Of a DNA stretch of 64,000 bases, positions 20,110 to 31,568 are shown piece by piece; position 1 is the first letter of the stretch, and every line of letters starts with the position of its first letter. The notes beneath the pieces are model-generated. The model was not told the DNA's origin. It saw nothing but the letters and a program-made list of their open reading frames with translations, and did not search any database. The DNA comes from Nothopassalora personata (Eukaryota; Ascomycota; Dothideomycetes; Mycosphaerellales; Mycosphaerellaceae), in NCBI GenBank assembly GCA_033816765.1, contig CM066289.1:186001-250000 (forward strand). Reading direction: 5' to 3'. Position numbers and translations under genes: made by a program.

Positions 20110-22900
20110 TATACTCGCTCGCTAGTCCTTAAGCTTACGCTCGCGTCGGCGGTCTACGTCCTTTATAAGTTCGCTAAGACTAGCTAAGGACTCGTTACTA
20201 CTCGAGTCCTCTACTACTCCTTGTCTATATAGATTGTTTAAGGCTCCGCGACCTTAGTTAACCTAATACGTAACGTTAACTAGTACTTCTCGCCTATCCT
20301 TTGCGTTCTAGACACCCTTAGTGTACGGTATTAATATGTCCTCGAGATCTCGCTCTTATAGGCTTAATTTACTTAGAAGAATAGGTGCATTATCTTTAGT
20401 AGCCTTTACGAAGAGGAAGGGCGATGTAGCATAAGGACGTGTAAGCTATAGGCCTAGCTTATCCGCGCCTTCTTAAAAGACGAGGTTATAAAGCTAGGTT
20501 ATCGTATCTACTACTTTAGCTAAAGACGACTCGTAGCGAGTCTATCGTCCGGTAATTTGCTACGCGCTAAGGAGCTTATGCGGCTAATACTCCTATGTCT
20601 TAAGGTCCCCCTTACGTTTAATAGTAAACGGTACCTTATATAGCTTAACGGATATTATTAGGCTAGGTCCCCTAGGCGGTTAAGATAGCTTTTCGGCTTT
20701 ACCCTAGACTAACGAGATAGGAACACTTATGCTACGAGCCTTAATAACACTAGTCCGTAGGCCCTAAGTAGCGCTCGATAACGGGTTAATTCTAGTATTA
20801 CTAAGCTAGCGAACATAAGTCTACTTATTGCGAGCGAGTACCTTATTAGCCCGACTATAGCTACTCGCTACGAGTGATGTATAAAGACCGTATCCAGTAG
20901 TGCCGTTCGGTTTCGAAGGGGTCTCGGTGCTAGGAATCGCCGATAAGGGTAAAGGCGGACTCGTTACGGACTCGCTAGGCTCGATAAAGGCTAGGTTAGG
21001 TATACTACATTTACTACACCTTAGTAGATAGCCGTAGACCTCGCTATAAACTAGAGAAGTCTTTACTAACTTATGTATATAAAGATCGTCCTAAGTTAGA
21101 GCTAATATAATGTTAGAAGTAGTAGAAAAAGACTCGTAGGAAAAAGGACGTAGGACGTAGACTCGTTACTATATAACCTATAATAGCTCACCGGCTTAAG
21201 CAAACAAGTCTATTGTTCGTTCCGTTAGCTCTAATCCGTTAAGGCGAGTAGGCGGTATGTACTTAGTAAGTCCCCCTCTACCTCGGAGATATTGTGTAGT
21301 CTCGTTTCGTAGATACTAATAGGCGTAGACATACAATTTCTTAGGGCCTAGGCTAGGGCCGGCCTCGCTACCGTCTAGTGTTAATAGATAGCTAGTAGTA
21401 GTAAGCTTCTTATTAACCTACTCTAGCGTTAGAGGCGGTAAGTATATAGTAAGGTCTATAAGGTATTAGCTATAGGATTTATAGACTCGGTTAAGTAGAA
21501 GTAGTAGCGAGTCCGTACTTAAGCTATAGCGAGTCCGCACTTAAGCTATAGCGAGTCCTCCCTTAGCTAAGCTAGGACTCGTAGCTATAGTAGCGCTAGA
21601 CTCGCTACTATAGACACCCCGGATTAACGTACCGTACTAATCGACTCGCTCCTTCCACTAGCGAAGCTCCTCGTCCTTAGGGTTAAGTAGATACCTACAT
21701 AGTCGTGCTCCTTTTAACTCTAGGTAGTTATATAGGATATCCGGTATACCGTTTATATACGATTCTAGGTTATAACGACGGATACGATAGCGGTTCTACT
21801 CGTTAACGAACGATAATACAACACTTCGAAGGATTAGAATATAGATAGTAGCGAATACTATCCTATCTACGGCTAATGCTTCCTTAAAGAGTCCTATTAT
21901 AATATACTAATTAAAGAGGTCTCTCTAGCGATTAAATGTAGCCTTAGTACCCTCGCCCTACTAGTGTTCGATAGTTTAATTGCCCTTACTTAAGGTGTAC
22001 TAGAAGGCCTTATCGAACGTAAGTAGATTACTAGCGAGTCGCTCTCGGACTCGTAGATAGGCATCGGCTAGCATAGGCGTCTTAACGCCCTAATTAGATC
22101 GTACGCGATTTAGCACCCTACTACCGTAATGTATTACTCTAACGTATTAAGTAAATATAGAGAACTTCGTCTTTGCTATAGGCCCTATGTAGTACTAGAT
22201 AACCCGCCGAGAGTAGACGTTAATATAAGCGTAGATCTATATCTTAAAGCGCTCGTATTTTAGAAAGGGATCGATTAACTAGACGTCGTTAGGACCTTCT
22301 ACTTTTAGCCTCGCATACCGCGGTGTTATAGGGTCTCGCATTATAGGATTACGAGAGATAAAAGGGACAGGGTTAATCGTACGAGCGAGTGTCCTAATAC
22401 GGTCGCTAATAAAGTTAGCGAGTCTAGTCTACGAGTCTATAGACACCGAGTCTATCCTACCGTCTAATAATATAATAACTCTTACGTAGCCCTCTTACTA
22501 GCTTACGATAGCCCTAGTCTTACTAATAGCTACTGCTTATAACTTCCTAAAGGACTCGCTATATCTTAGGCTCTATAGCTAGAGCTTGTTCTTTACTAAG
22601 ACTACGCTTTAATCTAATACCTCTTCGTAGCTCTTAATACTAGCGAAGGGTAAGGTCGAATCCATCGAGGCGGAGGATAGTATAAGACTCGCTATCGTCG
22701 AGGCTATATTTCTAGAATAGTTCCTCGACTCGCTAGCGTAGCTCGGCCTAGCGAGCCTAATTATAAGCCTAATTATCCTCGCGAGTCCCTCGCCACTCTA
22801 CGAGTCGCTAGCGGAGGGTCCGTTCGCTAATTCAAACACCGTAGAGATTAAAGAGGTTGTCTCGAATAGCTGCCTATATAAATTCAGCGGCAGTCTATAG
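20110..22900 (-). pseudogene. ORF2: integrase-core DDE transposase, RIP-inactivated
   Basis: Minus-strand protein of roughly 900 codons. The catalytic region lies at about 22,290-21,900. The first Asp is in DV*LIDPFLKYERF. A block IYAYINVYSRRVI*YYIG follows. The second Asp position reads VRSN*GVKT, with Asn where D is expected (GAT to AAT). The Glu is in TIEH**GEG. Downstream are LYNYLELKGARLC and a Cys-pair region (LLRCSKCSIPNL), then a Ser-rich tail ending ESLASLSELIKDVDRRR. The D-D-E pattern resembles fungal and animal proteins annotated as integrase core domain. Many TAG/TAA stops; not functional. Confidence 0.7.
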
Positions 22901-23030
22901 CTCGATATCGATGCGAAAGGGCTCTAGATCGATCGCTAGACGTAGCATTGTATAAAGCAATGTAGCGAGTGTGCTATTAGACAAATAGCGAGTCTATAAG
23001 ACAAATAGCGAGTCTATAATAATGAGGATT

Positions 23031-23086
23031 AAGGATTGCGAATTTTGAATGCGGGTATTTGCCGGTTTTGTAAGCCTAGGCCACTG
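23031..23086 (-). repeat. Right terminal inverted repeat of the DNA transposon
   Basis: Partner of 18320-18372. It keeps CA/TG dinucleotides, unlike the left copy. Confidence 0.75.
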
Positions 23087-23376
23087 TCTTGCGGCGGGGC
23101 GGTTAAGCTAAGCTACACCTAAGCTCGCTGAAGGAACAAGCCAAGTCGTCCTTGCCGTTAACTTTTATAATTAACTCTTCGCCTCCGTATCCTACATGTA
23201 CCTCTACTATAGATACCTCTACTGCAATTCTCCAACTTATCGACCTACCGACCGAGCCTCGGAGGAGCGCCAGCCAGCGGCTTCGTCGGCGTCAACAACA
23301 TGACGGCACACTCGTCTGCAACCGCTACCGTTCGGCTTGCCTCCCGCGTCCGAAGTTATACAGTGAGCCACATCAC

Positions 23377-23400
23377 TCCGCATCCGCATCCGCATCCGCC
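23377..23400 (+). repeat. Short (CGCATC)n repeat
   Basis: Three to four copies of CGCATC just inside the non-RIP island. Confidence 0.8.
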
Positions 23401-23450
23401 TCGAGCATTACTTGACTTGGCTGCAGGCGTGATCTTCTCACAGTTATGTA

Positions 23451-23535
23451 CAAGATCTCCGACCGACGCACCATCACGTAACAAGACCTTCGACCGACGC
23501 ACCATCATGTAACAAGACCTCCGACCGCCACACTA
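23451..23535 (+). repeat. 31-bp tandem repeat, about 2.5 copies
   Basis: Units start at 23451, 23482 and 23513, each opening CAAGA(T/C)CT and containing CGACCGACGCACCATCA. Located just upstream of the FHA fragment array. Confidence 0.85.
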
Positions 23536-23599
23536 TCAAGATATCCGCAGGCAAGAGCATTCAGATCGAACGCTGGTCGAAATTCCGCGGGCTTCAAGG

Positions 23600-24640
23600 G
23601 CCTGTATGTATGCCCCACCCACAACCGCTCTGTTCGACTGCGTAGTGGTGTCCCGCGACCACGCCGAGGAGTCGTCCTTCGCTTCACCTCAGCAAGGGCC
23701 CACGCCCTCGAGTCACCATAACCGACAAGGGTAGTCTGCACGACACAACGGTGAACGGCCGAAACATCGAGAACGGGGCCTTATTCGAGATCCACGCGGG
23801 CGACGTACTAAGCTGGGCGAGAAGATTATCGGAGGTTTCCTACGACCACGCCGAGGAGTTGTCCTTCGCTTTATCTTGGCCAGGGTCCACGCCCTCGAGT
23901 CACCATAACCGATAAGAGCAGTCTACACGGTACAACAGGGAATGGCCGAAAGTTCGGGCATGGGGCCGCATTCGAGTTACATACAGGCGACCCAATCAGC
24001 TGTGCGAGAAGATTACCGGAGATTTCCTACAACCACGCCAAGGAATTGTCCTTTCCTTCACCTTAGCAAGGGCCTTCGCCCTCGAGTCACCATAACCGAC
24101 AAGAGCAGTCTATACGGTACAACAGAGAATGGCCGAAAGTTCGGGGATGGGGCCGCATTCGAGCTGTATACGGCGACGTTATTGAACTAGGCGAGAAGAT
24201 TACCAGAGTTGTCCTACGACTACGCCGAGGAGTTGTCCTCCACTCACCTCAGCAAGAGCCTTCGCTCTCGAGTCACCATAACCGCCAAGGGCAGTCTACA
24301 CGGCACAATAGGGAACCTCAGCAAGGGCGCACGCTCTCAAGTCACTATAACAGACAAAGGCAGTCTACACGGCACAACAGGGAACGGGGTCCGAATGGCG
24401 CTCCACACGGGCGACGTGACTGAGCATAGCGAGAAGATTACCTGAGGAGGTGGTCAGTATGATCCCGACACAGTGATTCAAGCGCATGACAAGCTCCGTC
24501 CAGCTGACACCTCCATTGCAGATGCCCACCCAGGCGTCCACGGACAAAGGAAGTCTGCACGGCACAACACTTAACAGTCACGAGATCGATCTACTCCAGC
24601 AGCAGTCGCAGGCTCGCAACGAGGCCGCTCAGCGCCCGCG
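23600..24640 (+). pseudogene. Tandem array of FHA-domain fragments
   Basis: An FHA (forkhead-associated, phosphothreonine-binding) core is visible: FDCVVVSRDHAEE at about 23636-23671, then RVTITDKGSLHGTTVNG, then a GALFEIHAGDVL segment. This VSRDHAE-to-GDV core is repeated head to tail. The CTCGAGTCAC landmark occurs at 23707, 23893, 24081 and 24267 (period 186-188 bp) and again, as CTCAAGTCAC, at 24336 after a truncated unit. A sixth TDKGSLHGTTLN-like relic lies near 24540-24570. The join recreates VSYDHAEE at the start of each unit. 186 bp is 62 codons, but 188-bp units and single-base losses break the frame. The parent was probably a fungal SMAD/FHA-domain protein. Confidence 0.7.
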
Positions 24641-27044
24641 CACACCACCGACCATCTTCTAGCATCAAGGTCCTTCGCGGGTCGATGGGGTTGATGACAT
24701 TGTCAGGTGGGGAGTTTGGCTAGGGGTGGCACATCTGTAAAACCATAACGCAGATGTCCCAAGGGGGACTTATAGAGAACAGACATCTCCAGTAGAGCAG
24801 AATAGCACAAGTCCCTCTAATCTTGATCTTCAGTGTAAATAAAAACCATGAAAGTGTGCCCTATCAATCCTTCAGTCCCTCGAAACCTGACAAACCACAA
24901 TCTTCGTCAAGTCCAGCGTAAGTGTATCACGCCTCAGAACGCCAACAAGCATCTTCAGTAGGAGCTCACCAGGCCCGACCACCGCTGAGTGAGCTTAGAC
25001 TTCTATAGAGCGAGGTAGAGTGGAGTGGAGTGGAGTAGGTCTGTTCGAGGGTTCGTGCGTAGAGAGTAGGTACGCGGCGGGGTTGAGAAGGGAGGGATAG
25101 AGTGGAAGGGATGGAGTAGAAGGGATGGAGTGGAAGGGATGGAAGGGTGGGTTGGCGAGGGTATAGCCACGGGTTGCAACTCGGAGCAAAGTGGCGTAAG
25201 CTGGAGTATAGGTAGGCCTATGGAAAGGAAAAGGAAGAAGCCTCCCTCCATCCTCATCCTCGTCCTCCTTCTCGATCACCAGACCTATCTATGCACCCGA
25301 TTGATTTCCACTACGGGCTGTAGCAAATCCACCCCGTACAGCGTAAAGCCCTGTCTACCACTACCAGGACCAAAACCTAAACGGCCTTCGATTTCGTTAC
25401 GAGAGACTGTTCTCAACCGCACAGGGAGCGGTAGGCCAGGCACAGTATCGGATATAGGAACTCTCGATCGAGCCCGTAGGACTTCAGAGTCCTTCGTTCG
25501 GGACCGTGGGACTTGTGCGCTGCTTTGACGATGTAAGGAAGCTTATTTCCTTCCCTAGGAGCTTGCCGACTTCGCAGGTAGGGAAACTCCCTTCTTCTTG
25601 TTTAAGATGGTATTTTGTTATCGATTCTACTTTACTTTACAAATGATCATACTTACATCCAAACTTTAAGCTCTGAACTCGCACAATGCGTTTGGGATGG
25701 TGTAGACGTTGCCTGGATGTGGGCGTCGCCTCATTCTCTACTTATACTATAAAATACCTAGCCAGCTCCCTGTTGTAGCGTATTGCGATAGGGACGGATT
25801 AATAGGTGGGCTTGCGCGATGAAAGTAAGGTCGGTAGAAGGTATTGATGTGCTCGTTGAGTTCGCTCTGCTAGTTGTATATCGCTTTGGGACTGTGGAGT
25901 AGAGCGTAGTGAGTGTGCAGTCTAGTCAATAAGGGCATGGGCGATTGAAGTAGGATGGCATTAGGCCTCTTCGTTCAAGACGTTATAAAGGTGCGCCATA
26001 CACGAGGCAGGATGCATGGATATACGCCGCTCGCACGCCTTGACAGGGTTCAGAGGACAAAGTATATGGGGTAAATCTACCGCGATGTGCAGGCCGGCCG
26101 TTCTCGCCTCGGTAGACGATCTTCAAAGTGGCATATAGCAGAGAGGGCTGTTCGGCGCTATGGACGCTGAAGGGCGTGCAGACGGAGCTGGCGCAATTCT
26201 CCAATAGTCGCATGGTGCGAGGCATCGCCGTTCGTGGAAGAGGTGTCGTGCTCGAGATGAGATATTCTTAGGAGCTGTAAGGTGCTTGGTGAGCATAGGA
26301 AGCGCTGGTGCCGGTGGAACTACTTCTTCCAGGACGGGTTCTTGACGAGGTGCATGACACCGAGCTTAGGCGGCGCCTGCTTATCGATCAAACGACACTA
26401 AAAGCACGCATTCTAGCTACTACCGCGGGAGACCTCGAGTAAGTTGAGAGAGTTTCGGTGAGGGAAGAGGCGTATTCCATGATAAAGGATCCGAAACGAC
26501 AGTTTTCGATTTCTCTTCATCTGGTCGCTACAGCGGTACAGAACCATAGACTCACTCTCTAGTGAGTGAAGGTGCTTCTCTTACTATAGTAGGCAAAGTA
26601 GGTGAACTGCAAAAACGCATCACAGTATTGTCCATACATTCTTGGCGCATGATGTTCCTCAAGAAGTATGTCAGTGCCATGCTATGCATGAAAGTGTCGG
26701 GCAGTACATGATAGGAAACTCCCTGGCCATAGAACACTAAGCATTTGAGATGTATCGTAGATTTCCGGCTGCGTGCTCTTGGCATTCCTGCAGGATGCTT
26801 CCCCTGAGACTATGCTAAGTAGGTACTCGCAGCGAAGAAAGTTGGGTATGCTGCGCTTCGTGACCGACCAAGACATGGCTATGCATGCATGTATAGAGAC
26901 AAAAGCCGTAGACCGATTAATATCGGTTTGTTCGTGACATTATTTCGTCAGTCAAGAGACCTTTAGATAGAGTCTGCGGCTCGCCGAGGTGATGTACGCA
27001 GGGTGCTGGCTCTGCGCGTCCGAAGTCAGCAGACTCTCGTGTGG
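24641..27044. other. Island sequence without a convincing gene
   Basis: Normal composition, many short open frames on both strands, none with a recognisable domain. The longest, 25130-25528 (plus, 132 codons), begins inside a purine-rich repeat and ends with a Ser/Arg-rich stretch; I give it little weight. Minus-strand frames at 25983-26225 and 26552-26876 overlap in different phases and may be fragments of decayed genes. Confidence 0.4.
25010..25160 (+). repeat. Purine-rich minisatellite (GGAGTGGA and GGAAGGGATGGAGT units)
   Basis: Two blocks: GGAGTGGAGTGGAGT near 25020-25037, and four or five imperfect copies of a GAAGGGATGGAGTG-like unit at about 25100-25155. Almost all purines on the plus strand. 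Confidence 0.8.
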
Positions 27045-27521
27045 TCATGTAGGAGTGGGCATTGTAGTTGGCGGGGTTATCATCTCTTCTTGTATTCCTC
27101 CTCCTCTATCCCATCTTCGCGCTATCTCGATAGTCGCGCGTACATCATCAACTACCCATTCTGCACCCTGTCGGTCTCCTCCAAGGCGTATTTGGTGAGT
27201 ATGCTTAAGCAACCTTATAGCATCCTCCGTTGTAGAACAGACTAAAGACAACTCGTACGACACTAGATGCAGGAAGCCTCCATGCACCGATCGTCCAGAT
27301 AGTATGTAAACATCAAGGATGGCGAGCCGCTAGTAGTCGTCTGTTCGAAGCAAGAGAATTGCCTTGAGAAGGCTAAAGAAGTCGCTGTTGTCCATGCGCA
27401 GTGTGCGAGCACGTATGGTTGGTTGGGCTTGTGCTTCGGCATGCCACAGTCTCTGGAGGTCGGTGAAGTAGTGCATGTCTGCGGTTTGGTGATCACCGAG
27501 CGGTGCGCTCGAAGCCGGCAA
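27045..27521 (-). pseudogene. 159-codon gene with one amber codon, unknown
   Basis: From ATG at 27521 one frame runs to a TGA/TAA-type end at 27045, with a single internal TAG at 27330-27332. Sense either side is coherent: HYFTDLQRLWHAEAQAQ and FFSLLKAILLLRTDDY before the stop, RLAILDVYILSGRSVHGG and TTEDAIRLLKHTHQIRLGG after it. The TAG could come from CAG or TGG by one transition, as expected for RIP leakage. Composition is otherwise normal. No family recognised. Confidence 0.45.
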
Positions 27522-28050
27522 GATAGGAGCTCTGAGCTGAGGTGAAGGTAAGCCGATCGCGGTCCAACGAGAGTATGGGTGCAGACTCCCCGACTCCCCA
27601 CATGTAGTGCTAGCTTACTTGGAGAGGAAGCGAATTAGCTTCCTCATACCTTGCTGCTTACCATGTTTTCTCGTGAATCTGGACGAACAGCATCAGCTAG
27701 ATCTTGGCGCTGAGTGAGTTGATGGATTTAGTTCGTCATGTCTCGTCGAATCCAATTCACAACCGATAACCAGAATCTTAAGCTTCCGCTTTGAGGGCTT
27801 GCAGGACTGGACCGGTCTTGAATCCACCTCGATCGGGTTGGCCATGGCTTGGGTTCTCGTCCCTTCCGCACTGCACCATGCAGGCGCGTCAATCATTCAC
27901 AGCCCAATGGCGACACCCATGTGAATTTGATGACAGTGTTGTCTGGGACCTTGGCTATGCCTGGTAGTGCTTGGCCGGTGATCCCTCTGACAGGCTTGCG
28001 ACCTCGTATTATCTTTATGCTTGCTACGTAGATTGGCCACCGCGATGTGA

Positions 28051-28492
28051 CTATCGGTGCCCTTCATAGCAGTCCAGTTGAGAGAGGCTTATCAGTGAAA
28101 TGCATATTATGGGGTTTGGTTCTCCTGGTGCCTGGCTGTGGCGTTCTGGGGGATTAGTAATCCACTTGTAATTGTCGCCTTCTGCGATCTCGGCAGTGCA
28201 GCTGTGGTTCAAGCACTGCTGAGGCTGATCATCGCTTATGGGTAGGCCTGTCCTACAGCCTTGTCCATCAGCTGGCGATCGGCCGGGTCGGAAGCCTCCT
28301 TCGCCTTCTGTTCTCAACGTGCTGATTCTGGATCGAAGCGAGTAAATCACTATAGAAATTTCCACCCCTTGGCGGAGACCTGATGATCTTGGCCCAGCAC
28401 TGCTGACTGCCGCAATTCGTGCACAGGAATCCATCGCAAGGTATCTGCACTGACCTTTCCACTCTTGAAGTCGTTGCAACTATTACTTGCAA
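28051..28492 (-). pseudogene. Possible Cys-rich gene fragment, frameshifted
   Basis: Two overlapping minus-strand frames could join by one frameshift. The upstream one holds IPCDGFLCTNCGSQQCW (28492-28268). The downstream one holds DDQPQQCLNHSCTAEIAEG (ending 28051). The paired Cys spacing suggests a zinc-binding module, but neither frame is complete and I cannot name a family. Confidence 0.3.
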
Positions 28493-28499
28493 TGTTTCA

Positions 28500-29950
28500 A
28501 GCTGGGAGTAGCACCTGAACGATCACGATGGCGGCCTGCTGTGTACAGAACTGTAGCTGATGACGGAACGCATTGGCCTGATCTAGGGGGAAGGATGAAT
28601 GTGGCGATACCTTCAATCCCGAACTTAATCTCCGCCTCGTGAGACCGCGAGCCAATAGAGTGTGGGCACAGCCTGGATGCAGCGCAGCGCTGGAGTCGAC
28701 AAATGTTTAGGGAGAGTAGTCATTTCGCTCCTGCGCCGTGCCTGATGCAGCCTCTCGATGACTGGTATGCAAACAGCTTAATGTTCGACCATTAAAAGGG
28801 ATGCCTCCATCCTGGAGCGATTCGGTAATGTAGATATCGACGATTTGGCTGGTGAATAATCCGCTGGGAGCTGAGCCGTGTCCAACCGTGTCGACTCTCT
28901 TTCACTCTTTCTCTCCATGTATCGCCGTTGCCAATTCCTCCGAAGTATAGCACAGAGTATGCGTTCCTACACTGTGAGATAATTGTTTCGGCACGAACTG
29001 GGATACTCGAAGCAGAAATGTATCCTCCGGACATGACGGCCTGTTGTATCTCTCAGCTCGTGCCGTACACGCGGTCGTCGGGTCTTTCTTCTTGCCTTTC
29101 ACTGCCTTTCGCCGACATCGAGAGGTAAATGAGTCACTAACCTCATCCACATGCTGACTTCCATCTTCCCGAGATTCCCTCTTGTCCTTGTCCTTCATAA
29201 AGTCGGCGAAAATATGTCCAAGCATCATCACAACGGACTCATCCTCATAGTCTGAATGCCAGCGTGAGCACCGAGTATCTCCTGGGCTTCGGAGCTACCA
29301 GCATGACCAGGACCAAGGATTGCCAGACACCTGCTCTCTATTGCGTGAGTGGGACTGTACAGCGAGCGCAACAGTCAAGCAGTCGGCTTGACTGACACCT
29401 TCTTGGTTGACCGACTGTTATATGACAACACTGATTGACTGACTGATGCCGCCGGGCGTCGCTTGACTGATTGACTAACGATTTGTTAGCCTGAAAATTG
29501 ACGTTCGGCTCTAATTTGAAGCATATGGCCTAAAAGCGGGTCCTGCAAGCAAACATATTGAAAATTAGTTGACTGGGTGACTGCCCATATTGCCATGAAC
29601 TGACTGATCGACTAATGACCCTCGGATGCAGTTGAACAGTCCGCTAACTACTAACTCGGTTGACTCTTGTGCGCACTGGTGTGACATGCTTACATGCCCG
29701 TCGAGGCCAGTGTCGACACGATCTAGACGACCTGGAGCTGCTCTTCTTTCGCATAGCAGGGACTGTGAGTACTGCAGCAGCATTTCACGTAGCCTTCCTA
29801 ACTTCATGAACCTCCTGCAAACGCGCCAACCTCTCCAAGGAAGATACCTTTGGGATCCTGCGGCAAGTCACAGACGAGCCGGCGAACCTCAGCACAGTCC
29901 CAACGCCCATCCACCGGGTCCACACGTCGACGATCTTGACTTTGTCAGCA
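28500..29950. other. No clear gene; TTGACT-rich tract at 29380-29680
   Basis: Short open frames only. At about 29,380-29,680 the motifs TTGACTGA, GACTGACTGA and TTGACTGATTGACT recur in both orientations. Similar CAAG/CTTG-rich tracts occur at 42,880-43,120 and 43,980-44,100. I see no coding signal in the tract. Confidence 0.4.
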
Positions 29951-29954
29951 AGGC

Positions 29955-30470
29955 CTACATCACAGTGCAGTGACTCGCGGCGGTCGGCGTCTGCTGTGGG
30001 TCGTATGGCGTGGTGGGCGCTGTCGCAGACTCCTCTGCAACATCGTCGTAGACGCTGTCAGTTGCAAGTTCCTTTCGTGAAGGCGGCACATCAGGGGCGC
30101 TCACAGTATTAGCTGGGTAGATCTGGCGCACATAGTCCGCCGAGTTCTCGGCACTTCGAGACCGCCTCCGCTTCTGCTTGTTCACAGTCGGCGTGGTGTC
30201 AACCAGAATGCGACGGCCGATGCCTTTGTCCACGCATAGCGAAGAGGCCATCCTGCCTTGCCAGGTGTGTTCTGGCAAGGGCTGCGGCCATCTGACAGCC
30301 ATGGCACCGTGTCCTTGTTCCGATTGACAGGCTCCACGCTGTCCGTAATAGTAGGCTCGTCACACCACCTTTTGTTGATGCTATCGTGAGCACTACATCC
30401 ACCAGGTTCGTCGCTCGGGGGGATGATACCTACAAGTTGCAAGCCCTCCTTCATCCTCAGCGAAAAGCGA
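29955..30470 (-). pseudogene. Possible gene end, frameshifted, next to the copia LTR
   Basis: Two minus-strand frames overlap at about 30,190-30,300. One has IIPPSDEPGGCSAHDSINKR. The other has RRILVDTTPTVNKQKRRRSR and ends in a Thr/Pro-rich tail (APTTPYDPQQTP) at 29955. Codon use looks like that of a real gene, with a frame change between the parts. The upstream part begins inside the copia LTR, so its start is probably lost. Not recognised. Confidence 0.3.
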
Positions 30471-30474
30471 AATC

Positions 30475-30699
30475 TGTTGTATAAAGGGTTGGTGAACAAC
30501 TTGATTGACTTGATTGTTGTTGCTATCTACAAGTGAATGAGCATGCCCTTATATACCCTTCTGCGCCAAGATGTACGCGTAAGCATCTAATCACATGGAG
30601 CGTGAGTGAATGCTACAGAACCCACTAGCAAACCTTGTTACGTAGAGGAATCCTATATGCTACGCTGCTGCCTTCGGGTGGCGACGGCTAAGTTCAACC
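30475..30699 (-). repeat. Copia LTR with little RIP
   Basis: TGTTGTATAAAGGG at the left and a GGCTAAGTTCAAC-type right end. It aligns over its whole length with the LTRs at 3465-3701 and 52711-52947 but keeps CA/TG dinucleotides throughout. On the minus strand it has a TATA-like GTATATAAGGG, the probable LTR promoter. No copia body is attached. Confidence 0.7.
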
Positions 30700-30900
30700 G
30701 AATCGCTGGAATGGAGTCTTTCGGCGGTTACTGAGCAGGCTGGTTGAGCTGGTCGAGCTAATCGGGGGATTGTTTGGGTCCGTTTGTTTGAGGCTTAAGC
30801 AGACAGATTGTACATGCCCTCCTAGGTCCCTCACCCGCACGCAGTGGAAAGCTGAGAAGTGTGCTTCAATGATGCTCGTCCGGCAGGCGTGATCGCCCGC

Positions 30901-31275
30901 CTAGGGCATGCTGCTTCTCGAACCTCCGTGCTCCTCCTCTGCCCACTGAAGATCTACCTTCATTTCTCCCAGTCCTGCGGCGGCTGCTTCGTCGATACAG
31001 TCACGATAACCATTCTCGTATTTGAGAGAACCGCCGGCCGACAGTAGGTCCTGCCGGGTCAGGCCAGCTGTTGTCTTTGTGATTAGATGCCCGATCTCGT
31101 ATGATCCTTCGGTGCGAACAGATGAGAGCTGAGCAAAGGGTTTGCCGTGGACAGCTCGTCTGGCTGCAACATCGCGCGTTATTGGGTATAGGCCTGTCGT
31201 GATGAGAATCGAGAGCGGATCATCGCGACTAGACCGTGACCGCGGTAGTGGTCTGGTATTCGGCAGGTGCATCAT
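30901..31275 (-). CDS. Hypothetical protein, 124 codons
   Basis: Uninterrupted minus-strand frame from ATG to stop. Readable segments are SILITTGLYPITRDVAARRA, SYEIGHLITKTTAGLTRQDL and KYENGYRDCIDEAAAAGLGE. No signal peptide or domain seen. It may be the surviving exon of a longer gene. The opposite strand also has a 62-codon frame here, so certainty is low. Confidence 0.3.
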   Translation of the reverse strand: MMHLPNTRPLPRSRSSRDDPLSILITTGLYPITRDVAARRAVHGKPFAQLSSVRTEGSYEIGHLITKTTAGLTRQDLLSAGGSLKYENGYRDCIDEAAAAGLGEMKVDLQWAEEEHGGSRSSMP

Positions 31276-31568
31276 ATATCACTGCCGGGCGCCCAGTAAC
31301 ATAGATATCCCTCCATAAGTGAGTTTATCATGAGCGGTGATTGCGGTCTTAATGACTTTGGAGAACGCCGCGCCTACCTTGCATGACCTCGCCCACTTCA
31401 AAGCCGGCGACTCTTAGCCCAAAGTCGGCGACTTCCAGCTAAAACTCGTTAATTTCCGTTTCGAGTCCTTGCTGAGCGCACATGATTGGGTTCCTTGTCC
31501 CAGCGGTATGCCGAACCGTAATACAGTATTCGTCCGTCGACGCGACTCCTATCGCGATAGTCGAGTGC

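Larger units (their letters stand above)
18320..23086. mobile_element. 4.8-kb DNA transposon with terminal inverted repeats and DDE transposase
   Basis: Ends are imperfect inverted repeats of about 50 bp: CGGTGGCCTAGGCTTATAAA at the left, with the reverse complement of CAGTGGCCTAGGCTTACAAA at the right. An 8-bp flank comparison (GATTACGG against TCTTGCGG) matches at 5 of 8, so a target duplication is possible but not shown. Inside are a plus-strand ORF near the left end and a large minus-strand transposase. The right end lies at the RIP boundary and is much less mutated than the left. The superfamily is uncertain: the ends look hAT-like, but the transposase is an integrase-core (rve-like) DDE protein. 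Confidence 0.75.
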
